Below the pieces are notes generated by a model. It searched no databases. It worked only from the letters and a program-made list of their open reading frames with translations, and was not told the DNA's origin. Positions 1-8,454 of a stretch of 64,000 bases of DNA are shown here, in pieces (the first letter of the stretch is position 1; every line of letters begins with the position of its first letter). Origin of the DNA: Cylindrospermum stagnale PCC 7417 (GTDB taxonomy: Bacteria > Cyanobacteriota > Cyanobacteriia > Cyanobacteriales > Nostocaceae); assembly GCF_000317535.1 (NCBI RefSeq), contig NC_019757.1, positions 3,240,501 through 3,304,500 on the forward strand. Direction: 5' to 3'. The position numbers and the translations under genes were made by a program.

Positions 1-1363
1 TACTTTCAATCAACAGGCGATACTCAGTCTTTTGTTTAACGCCTTTAACTTCCTTCACCAGTTCCTGATTTTTGAACAATTGCACCGTTGGCGTCCCTGT
101 CACACCAGCGTTTTCGGCAATATCTCGGTCTTTGTCGATGTCAATTTCCACAAAGTGAATTTTGCCGTCAAATTCATCCACTACTTTATTTAAAATTGGT
201 TTCAGGGTATGGCATGGGCCGCAACCAGGAGAGATATATTTAACTAAGATTAAGCGATCGCTATCGTGGAATAATTTCCGCAACGCATAACCCCCAGAAT
301 GGCGCGTCGCTTGCAAATCAAATCCAGCAGCTTCCTCCGCTTCAGTTTTCTTGGCAGGCTGAGGTTTTAACTCATTGACAGCGGCGTCTGGCTGGTGATG
401 AAATTCTTGAATTAAAGCGTTAGACGATAACCAACGTTCTGCCAACATCGCCGCCATACAACCAGTACCCGCAGCCGTAATTGCTTGGCGAAACTCATGA
501 TCTTGAACATCGCCAGCGGCAAAAACACCCTCAACACTGGTTTCTACAGAACCATGCTTAGTGGCAATGTAACCCAGCTCATCTAATTCGATTTGCCCTT
601 TGAATAAAGACGTATTGGGAGTGTGACCGATCGCATAAAATAAACCCTTAGCGTGGAGTTCGGTTTCTTTGCCTGTATTGCGATCGCGAATTTTCACCCC
701 AGCCATTTGTCCATTACCGAACACATCCACAACTTCACTGTTCCAATGCACCTGAATTTTGGGATTACTCAAAACCCGATCTTGCATCGCTTTAGAAGCC
801 CGCATCTTCTCAGAGCGTACCAACAGATTTACCTTAGATCCATACTTCGTCAGATAGATTGACTCTTCCGCCGCCGAGTCACCAGCACCAATCACCGCCA
901 GTTCTGCACCGTGAAAAATTGGTGTTGCACCATCGCAAATTGCACAGGCGGAAATCCCCCGACTCCAAAATTCATGTTCACTGGGTAAACCCAAACGCTT
1001 CGCAGTCGCACCAGTTGCAATCACCAAACTGTGCGCTTTAACTTCCCTTTCTTCCGAACGGATAATAAAAGGACGCTGACTCAAATCAACAGAGATCACA
1101 TCTTCAGTATATAACTCAGCCCCCCAGCGCTCCGCCTGCGCCTTCATGTTATCCATCAAATCCGGCCCGGTGATGCCTTGGGGAAACCCTGGAAAGTTCT
1201 CAACTTCCGTCGTTGTCATCAATTGTCCACCAGGTAAACCCCCCGCTTGGAAACCCTCAAAAACAACAGGTTTCAAATTAGCACGTCCGGCATAAATAGC
1301 AGCTGTGTACCCTGCTGGCCCAGAACCGATAATTACCAAGTTTTCTACTGTTGAGTTAGTCAC
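1..1363 (-). CDS. ntrC (trxB-trxA fusion): NTRC: NADPH-thioredoxin reductase fused to thioredoxin (3' end outside window)
   Basis: Transfers electrons from NADPH through FAD and a Cys pair to a fused thioredoxin domain; in phototrophs this enzyme reduces 2-Cys peroxiredoxin and other targets in the cytosol. The protein reads from a GTG at 1363 and is still open at base 1, so about 454 residues are visible and only the last few are missing. An N-terminal FAD-binding GSGPAG motif is followed by the reductase active site CAIC (Cys140/Cys143), a second nucleotide-binding GAGDSA motif, a linker, and a thioredoxin domain with active site CGPC (Cys381/Cys384). The GTG start puts the FAD motif about 14 residues in, as usual. 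It is divergent from the Uma2 gene at 1511. The fusion to a C-terminal thioredoxin distinguishes it from ordinary TrxB. Confidence 0.95.
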   Translation of the reverse strand, partial: MTNSTVENLVIIGSGPAGYTAAIYAGRANLKPVVFEGFQAGGLPGGQLMTTTEVENFPGFPQGITGPDLMDNMKAQAERWGAELYTEDVISVDLSQRPFIIRSEEREVKAHSLVIATGATAKRLGLPSEHEFWSRGISACAICDGATPIFHGAELAVIGAGDSAAEESIYLTKYGSKVNLLVRSEKMRASKAMQDRVLSNPKIQVHWNSEVVDVFGNGQMAGVKIRDRNTGKETELHAKGLFYAIGHTPNTSLFKGQIELDELGYIATKHGSVETSVEGVFAAGDVQDHEFRQAITAAGTGCMAAMLAERWLSSNALIQEFHHQPDAAVNELKPQPAKKTEAEEAAGFDLQATRHSGGYALRKLFHDSDRLILVKYISPGCGPCHTLKPILNKVVDEFDGKIHFVEIDIDKDRDIAENAGVTGTPTVQLFKNQELVKEVKGVKQKTEYRLLIES

Positions 1364-1424
1364 GACGATTACATAAACTCATAACGACTACGTTTAATAT
1401 AGCATAGCAAAATGCGATCGGCTT

Positions 1425-1457
1425 AGATTCCCGACTTCTCTAAGAAGTCGGGAATCT
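1425..1457. repeat. Perfect 15-bp stem hairpin in the divergent NTRC/Uma2 spacer
   Basis: AGATTCCCGACTTCT (1425-1439) and its exact reverse complement (1443-1457) are separated by a 3-base loop. The element lies between two divergent genes, so it terminates neither. It is more likely a dispersed palindrome of the kind common in Nostoc genomes, or a 5' UTR hairpin for the downstream Uma2 gene. Confidence 0.8.
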
Positions 1458-1510
1458 TGTCAATAGACATTCACACTTATGATAAATACAGAAGTGTTTT
1501 TTGGTGTATT

Positions 1511-2071
1511 ATGTCCCTCACCATTACAGACCTAGAGCAACTACAAACCGAGCATCCAGAATGGCAAATGGAGTTGGTAGAAGGGAATATCATAGTTATG
1601 GGGCCATCAGATTACGAGTCAGAAGAAATTACTACTCGGTTGAGTACCTTCTTGAATAACTGGGTAATGTCACGCAAACTAGGACGTGTAACTGGTTCTA
1701 GCGCCGGATTTATCTTGCCGAGTATAGAAGACTCAGAAAAAAGAAACCTCCGTGCGCCTGACGTGTCTTTTGTTAAAGCTGACCGACTCAAAAAGACCAA
1801 GCGCGACTTTGTCGAGATGCTTCCAGACTTGATGGTTGAAGTCAAATCTAAATCAGACAGAATTAAACCTTTAGAAGAAAAAATTCAGCTATTCTTGCAA
1901 CTTGGCTCTACAGTTGGTATCTTAATTGACCCTGACAAATTGACAGTAACAGTTTACCGACCAAACCAAACTCCAACGATGTTGCAGAATGGCGACACGC
2001 TCACACTACCAGAATTGCTCCCAGGTTGGGAACTGGCGGTATCAGAACTCTGGCCACCGGAATTTGAATAA
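1511..2071 (+). CDS. Uma2 family endonuclease-like protein (DUF820)
   Basis: Member of the PD-(D/E)XK-fold Uma2 family, greatly expanded in cyanobacteria and of unsettled biological function. The ATG at 1511 gives 186 residues starting MSLTITDLEQL, the usual N-terminus. A TTG at 1457 would extend it, but that codon lies in the 1425-1457 hairpin and the extra residues are not family-like. The nuclease core is visible: APDVSFV supplies the Asp and DLMVEVKSKSD the Glu-x-Lys, followed by the family's IDP...VTVYRP ending. It stands alone, divergent from NTRC. Confidence 0.85.
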   Translation: MSLTITDLEQLQTEHPEWQMELVEGNIIVMGPSDYESEEITTRLSTFLNNWVMSRKLGRVTGSSAGFILPSIEDSEKRNLRAPDVSFVKADRLKKTKRDFVEMLPDLMVEVKSKSDRIKPLEEKIQLFLQLGSTVGILIDPDKLTVTVYRPNQTPTMLQNGDTLTLPELLPGWELAVSELWPPEFE

Positions 2072-2377
2072 ATTTTTCATGAGAGTATACGTTGTGCCTG
2101 AGCCAGTCGCTTCTCAATACTTCTCAATTAAGAACCCATCCTACCACCTGAGTCCACCCCCATAACAAAGGATAGGGAGATATGCAACGGATAAAACCCT
2201 TTCTGGGTAAAGATTTTAACCTATTAAATTGGTGCGATCGCTATACAAGTAAAAATACTGTTAAATATTTGGGTAAAAAAAATTTTGCTGGGGTGATATG
2301 AAAGCGATCGCACTTGGGTAAGTTATCCCTAGAAGCAGAGAAACACTCCCACTGCCCCAAAATCAAGGAAAAATCCT
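2072..2377. other. Intergenic region and pilin 5' leader
   Basis: No gene is visible between the Uma2 gene and the pilin. The stretch holds two HIP1 octamers (GCGATCGC, near 2234 and 2304) and an A+T-rich segment (about 2245-2285) that could contain the pilin promoter. I see no convincing -35/-10 pair or operator. Confidence 0.5.
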
Positions 2378-2968
2378 ATGAAAACTGAACTTAAAGCCAA
2401 ATTCCTCCAACACATCCTCAACAAAAAGAAAAACGACGAGGGTTTCACCCTAATCGAATTGTTGGTTGTTATTATCATCATCGGTATCCTATCAGCTATT
2501 GCTCTGCCCGCTTTCCTCAACCAAGCTAACAAAGCCCGCGCCTCAGAAGCAAAAACCTACGCAGGTTCTGTCAACCGCGCTCAACAAGCTTATATTTTAG
2601 AAAATCCAACCTTCGTTACTAACCAAACTAATTTTTCCCAACTACAATTGGGTATCAAAACACAAACAGCAAACTATACCTACAACCTTGGTGGTACATT
2701 CGACGGTGCTAAAGGTGCATCTATTAAAGCTGTGCCAACAACACCCTCTACCGCAGCTCCTGTTCTCAAAGGCTACGGTGGTTTTGTAACTGTTGGACAA
2801 ACAGCAGGTGCGGGTGTTGGAGAATCAACCACATTAACGGCTTTGACCGAAACTCTCACCCCCATAACCGACGGTGCCGCAGATACCCAAATACCTGATG
2901 CAGCTGTGGTTACGACGGGTGGTGCTACTGTGATTAATCCTGGTGGTAACCAAAAAGAAGTCAAGTAA
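2378..2968 (+). CDS. Type IV pilin-like protein (PilA/major prepilin type)
   Basis: Structural pilin or pseudopilin, exported and processed by prepilin peptidase, then assembled into type IV pili used for motility, adhesion or DNA uptake. A 22-residue Lys-rich leader ends in Gly before the processing site G/FTLIELL, with the conserved Glu5 of the mature protein, then a hydrophobic helix VVIIIIGILSAIALP that both anchors and polymerises the subunit. The globular part carries a Tyr-rich stretch and a Gly/Thr/Pro-rich tail (196 residues in total). Thr and Ser are abundant in the C-terminal third, compatible with O-glycosylation. A strong terminator follows directly, then a GT41 glycosyltransferase, so pilin modification is a natural inference but not shown. 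Confidence 0.9.
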   Translation: MKTELKAKFLQHILNKKKNDEGFTLIELLVVIIIIGILSAIALPAFLNQANKARASEAKTYAGSVNRAQQAYILENPTFVTNQTNFSQLQLGIKTQTANYTYNLGGTFDGAKGASIKAVPTTPSTAAPVLKGYGGFVTVGQTAGAGVGESTTLTALTETLTPITDGAADTQIPDAAVVTTGGATVINPGGNQKEVK

Positions 2969-2975
2969 TCAATCT

Positions 2976-2996
2976 GCTGGCAACAACTTTGCCAGC
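2976..2996 (+). repeat. Small hairpin just after the pilin stop
   Basis: GCTGGCAA and TTGCCAGC form a stem with a short loop, 7 bases after the pilin stop codon. It probably stabilises the 3' end of the abundant pilin transcript together with the next hairpin. Confidence 0.6.
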
Positions 2997-3008
2997 AAAA
3001 TTATTCGC

Positions 3009-3036
3009 AGGTGGGTAAATTATACCCACCTTTTTT
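3009..3036 (+). terminator. Rho-independent terminator of the pilin gene
   Basis: AGGTGGGTA (3009-3017) pairs with TACCCACCT (3023-3031), followed by an uninterrupted T run. This is a textbook intrinsic terminator that isolates the pilin transcript from the GT41 gene downstream. Confidence 0.9.
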
Positions 3037-3087
3037 AGTATTTGTTGAAGGTATTCATATTAATAAGTAGGAGAATTAAAATAAAGC

Positions 3088-3149
3088 TTGTAGTAAGGAC
3101 TTCAGTCCTGAAAATTCTTGGCTAAAGCGAGAAATCACTCACTAAAAAC
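3088..3149. repeat. REP-like element (degenerate right half)
   Basis: Starts TTGTAGTAAGGACTTCAGTCCT, matching the left half of the better-preserved elements at 5410 and 6146: a GTAG foot followed by a short palindrome. The right half, ending CACTCACTAAAAAC, is degenerate. It lies in the pilin-GT41 spacer. Confidence 0.6.
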
Positions 3150-3187
3150 AAAATTTTTATTTTATATTTAATTATATCAACCCACTT

Positions 3188-5416
3188 ATGAACACCGAAA
3201 CTTCTCCAAATACACTCACCCAAGCGCAACAGCACCTAATAGCAGGACAATACGAACAAGCCGCCAATTTATATGAACAAGCAATAGCATCTGAACCCGA
3301 TGTAATTTCCCACTATTGGCATTTAGGTTTAATGCTGCTTTTACAAGAAAAAGAAATAGAAGCGCAAATGACTTGGATGCTGCCATTAGCAGATGTAGAA
3401 GAAGAAAATATTCCAACTTATACGCAAGAACTAACCCAAGTTTTACAACTAGAAGCAGAAAGACGGGAAAATCTAGAAGAATATTCTCTCGCTTGGGCAA
3501 TTCGTCAGCACATCAAAGAAATTAATAATTACGATATAAATAACCTCTTAAAACTTCTGCACCTTTCCTTCAAAATAGACAATTTTGAAGAAATACAATT
3601 AGAGTATATTGAAATTATTGAATTATTAAATTCCCAAAACTTTGTAGCTTTGAATTTAGAGTTATTACAGCAAGTCTTACAGCAAATTTTTAATACTCCA
3701 CCATTAAATCAAGAATCTATAGACTTTATCCAATCTTGTTTACCCTACGTTATCACTACGCCAGATTTTGCTGATATATTTTCCGCCGCTGTGATGAAAA
3801 TCGGTCACACATTTGCACAGCCAGCAAAAGCCGCAAGTCTTTTAGAATTATATTTAAACCAAGCGCCAATTAACTCAGAGACATTATTAGACATATTAAG
3901 GCATTTAGCTACTTTTTATCAAAATGCTAAAAATTATGCTCTAGGTATAGAAAAAGCAAAATTATGTCTTTCCTTATCTACAAAACTAGTTGATCAAATT
4001 TTTGCTACTCATCTAGTGCTAAGAGGTTTGTTGACTGCTGGTGGATATTGGGAAGAGATATGCTCAACAAGCCAACAATTGGAAGCTTTACGACAAGAAT
4101 TTATCACAGCCCAGCCAATTCCCTTAGATGAAGCAAAAACTCTACTTCTATTAACACCATCTTTTGCTAAACCTCACATTGAGGATAACCCATCAGATTT
4201 TAGAAAAATTCATAATCCACTAGCAGCAATTTGCCAGAACAATATTCAAGCTATATATCATCAACCATTTCAGCGTTATTCCCAGCGTAATATTAATTAT
4301 CGACAAACATCAACTTATAATAAAAAGTTAAAAATTGGCTATGTATCTTATGTTCTAAAAAGGCATTCTGTAGGTTGGTTAGCACGCTGGCTATTTCAAC
4401 ATCACAACCGCGATAAATTTGAAATTTACACTTATCTGATCAACTATAATCCAGTTGATCAATTTGCAGAAGAATGGTTTGTAAATAAAGCTGATAAAGC
4501 TAATAAATTAGGCATAACAGTTTTAGAGGTTTCCGAAAAAATATATGAGGATGATATCGATATTCTAATAGACTTAGATAGCATCACTCTAGATATTAGT
4601 TGTGCCGTAATGTCACTAAAACCGGCACCAATTCAAGTTACTTGGCTCGGTTGGGATGCCTCTGGTATACCTGCAATTGATTACTTTATTGCTGACCCTT
4701 ATGTATTACCAGATTCAGCCCAGAATTATTATACAGAAAAAATCTGGCGATTACCCCAGACTTATATAGCCGTTGACGGCTTTGAAGTCGGTATCCCTAC
4801 ACTGCGTCGTCAAGATTTAGATATTCCTAGTGATGCTGTCGTCTACCTCAGTAGCCAAAGGTCATATAAACGTCATCCAGAAACCACAAAATGGCAAATG
4901 AGAATAATTAAAGAAGTACCAAATAGTTACTTCTTAATTAAAGGAGACGCTGACGAAGAAGCAATTAAACAGTTTTTCTACAAAATAGCTGAAGAAGAAG
5001 GTGTAGATTCTTCCCGGCTGCGATTTTTGCCTCAAGACCCCTCTGAAGCTGTCCACAGAGCTAATTTAGCAATTGCAGATGTTGTACTAGATACTTTTCC
5101 CTACAACGGAGCAACAACAACCCTAGAAACACTCTGGATGGGTATCCCCTTAGTAACCAGAGTTGGAGAGCAATTTGTGTCTCGTAACAGCTACACCATG
5201 ATGATGAATGTAGGTGTAACAGAAGGTCTTGCTTGGACAGATGAAGAGTATGTAGAGTGGGGTGTGCGCTTGGGTAAAGATGCTGGTTTAAGACAACAAA
5301 TTGCTGGGAAACTGCGACAATCAAGACAAACAGCCCCTCTGTGGAACGGTAAACAATTTACCCGTGAAATGGAGAAAGCCTACGAGCAAATGTGGCAAAC
5401 ACGCTCAAGTTCGTAG
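3188..5416 (+). CDS. TPR-containing GT41 family (SPINDLY/OGT-type) glycosyltransferase
   Basis: GT41 enzymes transfer GlcNAc or other sugars from a UDP/GDP donor to Ser/Thr of proteins in the cytoplasm. Of 742 residues, the first ~310 are helical TPR-like repeats (the first is residues 12-45). The catalytic half starts near residue 380 with KIGYVSYVLKRHS (conserved His), then QVTWLGWDASGIPAIDYFI, SSQRSYKRHPE (candidate donor-binding Lys), and the sugar-nucleotide loop DTFPYNGATTTLETLW. All are GT41 hallmarks. It lies downstream of the pilin, separated by a terminator and a REP-like element. The TAG stop codon is inside the REP element that starts at 5410, so the last residues may be repeat-derived. 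The acceptor protein is unknown; the pilin is one candidate. Confidence 0.88.
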   Translation: MNTETSPNTLTQAQQHLIAGQYEQAANLYEQAIASEPDVISHYWHLGLMLLLQEKEIEAQMTWMLPLADVEEENIPTYTQELTQVLQLEAERRENLEEYSLAWAIRQHIKEINNYDINNLLKLLHLSFKIDNFEEIQLEYIEIIELLNSQNFVALNLELLQQVLQQIFNTPPLNQESIDFIQSCLPYVITTPDFADIFSAAVMKIGHTFAQPAKAASLLELYLNQAPINSETLLDILRHLATFYQNAKNYALGIEKAKLCLSLSTKLVDQIFATHLVLRGLLTAGGYWEEICSTSQQLEALRQEFITAQPIPLDEAKTLLLLTPSFAKPHIEDNPSDFRKIHNPLAAICQNNIQAIYHQPFQRYSQRNINYRQTSTYNKKLKIGYVSYVLKRHSVGWLARWLFQHHNRDKFEIYTYLINYNPVDQFAEEWFVNKADKANKLGITVLEVSEKIYEDDIDILIDLDSITLDISCAVMSLKPAPIQVTWLGWDASGIPAIDYFIADPYVLPDSAQNYYTEKIWRLPQTYIAVDGFEVGIPTLRRQDLDIPSDAVVYLSSQRSYKRHPETTKWQMRIIKEVPNSYFLIKGDADEEAIKQFFYKIAEEEGVDSSRLRFLPQDPSEAVHRANLAIADVVLDTFPYNGATTTLETLWMGIPLVTRVGEQFVSRNSYTMMMNVGVTEGLAWTDEEYVEWGVRLGKDAGLRQQIAGKLRQSRQTAPLWNGKQFTREMEKAYEQMWQTRSSS

Positions 5417-5473
5417 TGAGGACTTTAGTCCTCAAAAGAGTAGGAAGAAAGCACTGAAGTGCTTACTACAAAC
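5410..5473. repeat. REP element 1 (two facing palindromes)
   Basis: TTCGTAGTGAGGACTTTAGTCCTC, an 18-base spacer, then GCACTGAAGTGCTTACTACAAAC. Each half is a short palindrome with GTAG/CTAC at its outer foot, the signature recognised by RAYT transposases in other bacteria. The left foot supplies the TAG stop codon of the GT41 gene (5414-5416). The element sits just beyond the stop of the RAYT gene that starts at 6125. Confidence 0.85.
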
Positions 5474-5486
5474 ATTAAGACGAACA

Positions 5487-6125
5487 TTAAAAATTATCCC
5501 AATTCTTACCATAATCTAACACCGGATATTGCACCCAAGAATCACGCAGCCATTGCCGTCCACAAGTTTGTAAATACCAATGAACACTACTTTCAACCCA
5601 GTCATACGGAGATTTAGTTAAACCATGTTTCACTGGGTTGTAATGAATATAATTAAGAGTCGTATAGTAATGTCGTTCAGAGCGAATAGCTCGATCACTC
5701 CAAGAATACCAAATTTTTCGTTTAGTGATATTGTCCTCTAAATTCCATTGACGTGAAATAGAACCATGTATCCTGCGAAATAATTCACTCAATTCATCAA
5801 AATCTACAACCTGAACTAGCAAATGATAATGATTAGGCAAAATCACCCAACCACAAATTCTTAAGTTCGTAGTAAGCACTTCAGTGCTGATTTCTTCACT
5901 TACACTATTACTATTACCAAACATATCAAATATCATATTTAGCAGATGCTGCCGGCGAAATTCAGAGTGTATATAACACTGATGTTCGTAACAAGCAGCA
6001 GTCAACAGGTAAAGTGGTCTATCTCTGACTAGATGTGGTGGTGAGTGTGGTGGATAGCCTCTATTTAGACGATATTGAACTAGTTCAGCTTGTTTTTCTG
6101 GTGTGAGTTTACGATATTCGTACAT
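5487..6125 (-). CDS. REP-associated tyrosine transposase (RAYT, IS200/IS605-like Y1)
   Basis: Single-domain HUH nuclease of the TnpA_REP type, which cuts and joins single-stranded DNA at REP palindromes and is usually non-mobile itself. The 212-residue protein shows the HUH motif in WVILPNHYHLLVQ (about residue 105) and the C-terminal helix NYIHYNPVKHG that carries the catalytic Tyr in this family. REP elements flank it on both sides (5410-5473 and 6146-6206). Unusually, a REP half (5864-5890) lies inside the reading frame, encoding roughly residues 79-88 just before the strand leading into the HUH motif. The frame is open through it. Whether the protein is active is unknown. Confidence 0.88.
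   Translation of the reverse strand: MYEYRKLTPEKQAELVQYRLNRGYPPHSPPHLVRDRPLYLLTAACYEHQCYIHSEFRRQHLLNMIFDMFGNSNSVSEEISTEVLTTNLRICGWVILPNHYHLLVQVVDFDELSELFRRIHGSISRQWNLEDNITKRKIWYSWSDRAIRSERHYYTTLNYIHYNPVKHGLTKSPYDWVESSVHWYLQTCGRQWLRDSWVQYPVLDYGKNWDNF
5864..5890. repeat. REP half-element inside the RAYT coding sequence
   Basis: AGTTCGTAGTAAGCACTTCAGTGCTGA matches, on this strand, the reverse complement of the right half of the REP at 6180-6206, including the GTAG foot and the GCACT/AGTGC palindrome. It is in frame within the transposase gene, contributing residues read as ISTEVLTTNL. Confidence 0.85.
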
Positions 6126-6130
6126 GAATT

Positions 6131-6206
6131 TACTACGAACCTTGTGCTTGTAGTGAGGACTTAAGTCCTCATCTTTAAATCAGCACTAAAGTGCTGACTA
6201 CGAACT
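6131..6206. repeat. REP element 2, upstream of RAYT, with an extra half
   Basis: The complete element is 6146-6206: TTGTAGTGAGGACTTAAGTCCTC, a spacer, then CAGCACTAAAGTGCTGACTACGAAC. A further TACTACGAAC foot at 6131-6140 looks like the end of another copy. On the minus strand its right foot provides the TAG stop of the GT41 gene at 6198. Confidence 0.85.
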
Positions 6207-8330
6207 TGATGAGCTTGTTTCCACAACTTGTTTATAGAAGGCTTCGAGACCTGCGACACAGACTTTATCATCAAAAAGGCGATCGCAATTTTGGCTCATT
6301 TTTTCAACAATACTACTCCTCCAAGCAGGGTCTAGTCCTAATTTGACAGCGATTTCGATATATTCTGCTTCGTTTTGCGCGATGGTGTCTGTCACCCCCA
6401 GCATTTTCAAGAAGCTGTCAGTGTGACGACCTCGCATAAACTCCCCTGGACAGGTAACAATGGGGAGATGACAAGCGATCGCTTCTAGGCTAGTATTCCC
6501 ACCAGACCAGGTGAAGGTATCCAGATAAACATCTGAAAGTAAGTTAATCATCAGATAGTCTAGCCGTTCTGGAATGCTGAGAAATACACAGTAATTCTCA
6601 CTATTGAGTCCGACATCAGCAAAAGCACGCTGCAAACGAGGTTTTAATAAGGTTCCACGCAGAAATACAAATTTAGCTTGAGGAACACGAAGAGCAATTT
6701 CCGCAAAAATAAAATCGTACTGCGGTAGATATTTAAAAGGCGCTTGACAGGATAAATAGATAACCGCATCATCTAGTAGCTGAAAATCTGAGCGGTTTTT
6801 GACCACTGGTGGAATATAAGGTTTGGGGTAAGAAACGCCAATATTAGGTAAGCGGATTAATTTTTCAGAGTAATGTTCTTGAGCATTTTCTGCTTCCATT
6901 AACTCGCTGGATAAAAAGTAATCAATAGTTGGTAAACCAGTAGTCACCGGATGTCCCCAAGCAACACATTGCACAGGTGCAAGTCGCAGACCAGCCATTT
7001 GCATGGTTTGCGCGTCCATACCGATTTCGGGAAAAACTAAAATATGCAGCTTATCAGCAACTATCTGTTCACAGACTGCTAACAAATTATGAGGAATATG
7101 GTGCAAAACATCACTATAATCTTGAAATTGTTGAGTAACTGCGTCAGGCTCGTTTCCTGTGTAGTAACAATAGATTTCAAAATTTTGGCGATCGCAGTAG
7201 CGTAGCCAGCCAGTTAACCAAAGTGTGCCGCTATAAGAATCTAGGTAATGAGACGCATAGCCAATACGGATTTTTTCCTGTGGCTGAAGTTTCGGCATAG
7301 ATAAAGGTACAACCCATTGCGGAAAGTTAGCCGCCATAATTTTATGTACTAACTGTCCGTATTGGCGTTGTAATTCCACATCGTTTTGAGCTTGATAAGA
7401 GAGGTAAAAATTAGTTAATCTACCTATTCCAGCTAAAGCATTAATTCTTTCTTCTGAACTGTTTAAAGATGTTTGTTGAATTAAATTTTGTAGCCCTTGA
7501 GTATATCGCTGGCGATAAATTTTAATTTCTTTTTGGTTGTCATAGATTGTGGGTACTGTTAAATATTTAAGTATTTGAAATGTATAATCACCAGGTAATA
7601 ACTGGCAAGCATTCTCTGCCTTTATAATTGCTTCTTGATTGAGTCCATGACGCCGCAAATCGATAATAAATGAAAAATGTAATCTTGGGTCTGTGGGGTA
7701 AATTCTAATTCCTTCTTCGAGTATTTGGAAATATTCATCTAGCAAATTTAAATTTCTATAGCATTGACTTAATTGCCAATAAATCTCTACATCTATTGAG
7801 TGAATTTGCATCAATATATGATATTGTTCAATAGCTGCTTGCCATCTTCCCTTTTGGAATAATTTATTACCTAAATCAAAAACTAATTGACTTAGTTGTA
7901 CATTACTAAAATTTTCTATCTCATAAGCTGGAATTTTCTCTGCTTCAAATAGTGCTAATGCTTGCAGATTTTGATGTGTTAAAATGATTAGGGCATGAAT
8001 AAAACTGGATAGATTCTTTCTTTCAAGTTCATTTAAACCTTCAAGCAGAGAAATTTCGCATTCAGTAGTCATATCAAAATTTTCTGCCATTAGTAAATTC
8101 ATAGCCACAGCAGATAAAAGGAAATTAGCTTCTTCTATGTCAATACCATTTGTATCTATTAGTAATCTCATCTGATGACTATCAGGATGATTTACTACAG
8201 CTTTTATAGCTTGTTCTAATTCTAAAAGCAGTGACTCTTCTGTTTGTTGCCAATCAGGGAAGATTATAATATTAATGTTACCTGGGGTTATAACCAAGGA
8301 CTCGAACATATATTCTTCTGTTTGGTTCAT
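6198..8330 (-). CDS. TPR/GT41-type glycosyltransferase with an N-terminal unnamed module
   Basis: Second SPINDLY-like glycosyltransferase of the island, about 710 residues from the ATG at 8330 (a GTG at 8348 is the alternative start). Residues ~5-130 form an unnamed module (INIIIFPDW ... IDIEEANFLLSAVAMNLLM) shared with the C-terminus of the GT4 enzyme encoded at 8455. TPR-like repeats follow (~140-330), then the GT41 catalytic half with RIGYASHYLDSYS, VQCVAWGHPVTTGLPTIDYF, APFKYLPQYD (candidate donor-binding Lys) and DTFTWSGGNTSLEAI. The stop codon TAG and the Ser-rich tail run into the REP at 6146-6206. It is transcribed in the same direction as the GT4 and methyltransferase genes upstream, with 124 bases to the GT4 gene, so probably co-functional with them. 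Confidence 0.85.
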   Translation of the reverse strand: MNQTEEYMFESLVITPGNINIIIFPDWQQTEESLLLELEQAIKAVVNHPDSHQMRLLIDTNGIDIEEANFLLSAVAMNLLMAENFDMTTECEISLLEGLNELERKNLSSFIHALIILTHQNLQALALFEAEKIPAYEIENFSNVQLSQLVFDLGNKLFQKGRWQAAIEQYHILMQIHSIDVEIYWQLSQCYRNLNLLDEYFQILEEGIRIYPTDPRLHFSFIIDLRRHGLNQEAIIKAENACQLLPGDYTFQILKYLTVPTIYDNQKEIKIYRQRYTQGLQNLIQQTSLNSSEERINALAGIGRLTNFYLSYQAQNDVELQRQYGQLVHKIMAANFPQWVVPLSMPKLQPQEKIRIGYASHYLDSYSGTLWLTGWLRYCDRQNFEIYCYYTGNEPDAVTQQFQDYSDVLHHIPHNLLAVCEQIVADKLHILVFPEIGMDAQTMQMAGLRLAPVQCVAWGHPVTTGLPTIDYFLSSELMEAENAQEHYSEKLIRLPNIGVSYPKPYIPPVVKNRSDFQLLDDAVIYLSCQAPFKYLPQYDFIFAEIALRVPQAKFVFLRGTLLKPRLQRAFADVGLNSENYCVFLSIPERLDYLMINLLSDVYLDTFTWSGGNTSLEAIACHLPIVTCPGEFMRGRHTDSFLKMLGVTDTIAQNEAEYIEIAVKLGLDPAWRSSIVEKMSQNCDRLFDDKVCVAGLEAFYKQVVETSSSSS

Positions 8331-8390
8331 TAATTTGCCTGGTTCCACTTGGGAAATTTTATGTAAGTAATTTTAAATAGGTTTAACTGC

Positions 8391-8431
8391 TTGTAGTGAG
8401 CAATTTATAATTCAAACGCTCACTGCAAACA
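8391..8431. repeat. Degenerate REP-like palindrome between GT genes
   Basis: TTGTAGTGAGC at the left and GCTCACTGCAAAC at the right share the GTAGTGAG foot and facing arms of the REP elements near 5.4-6.2 kb, but the inner palindromes are lost. It lies between two co-directional minus-strand genes. Confidence 0.5.
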
Positions 8432-8454
8432 AACTTTAATTTTGTAAATTTTGT

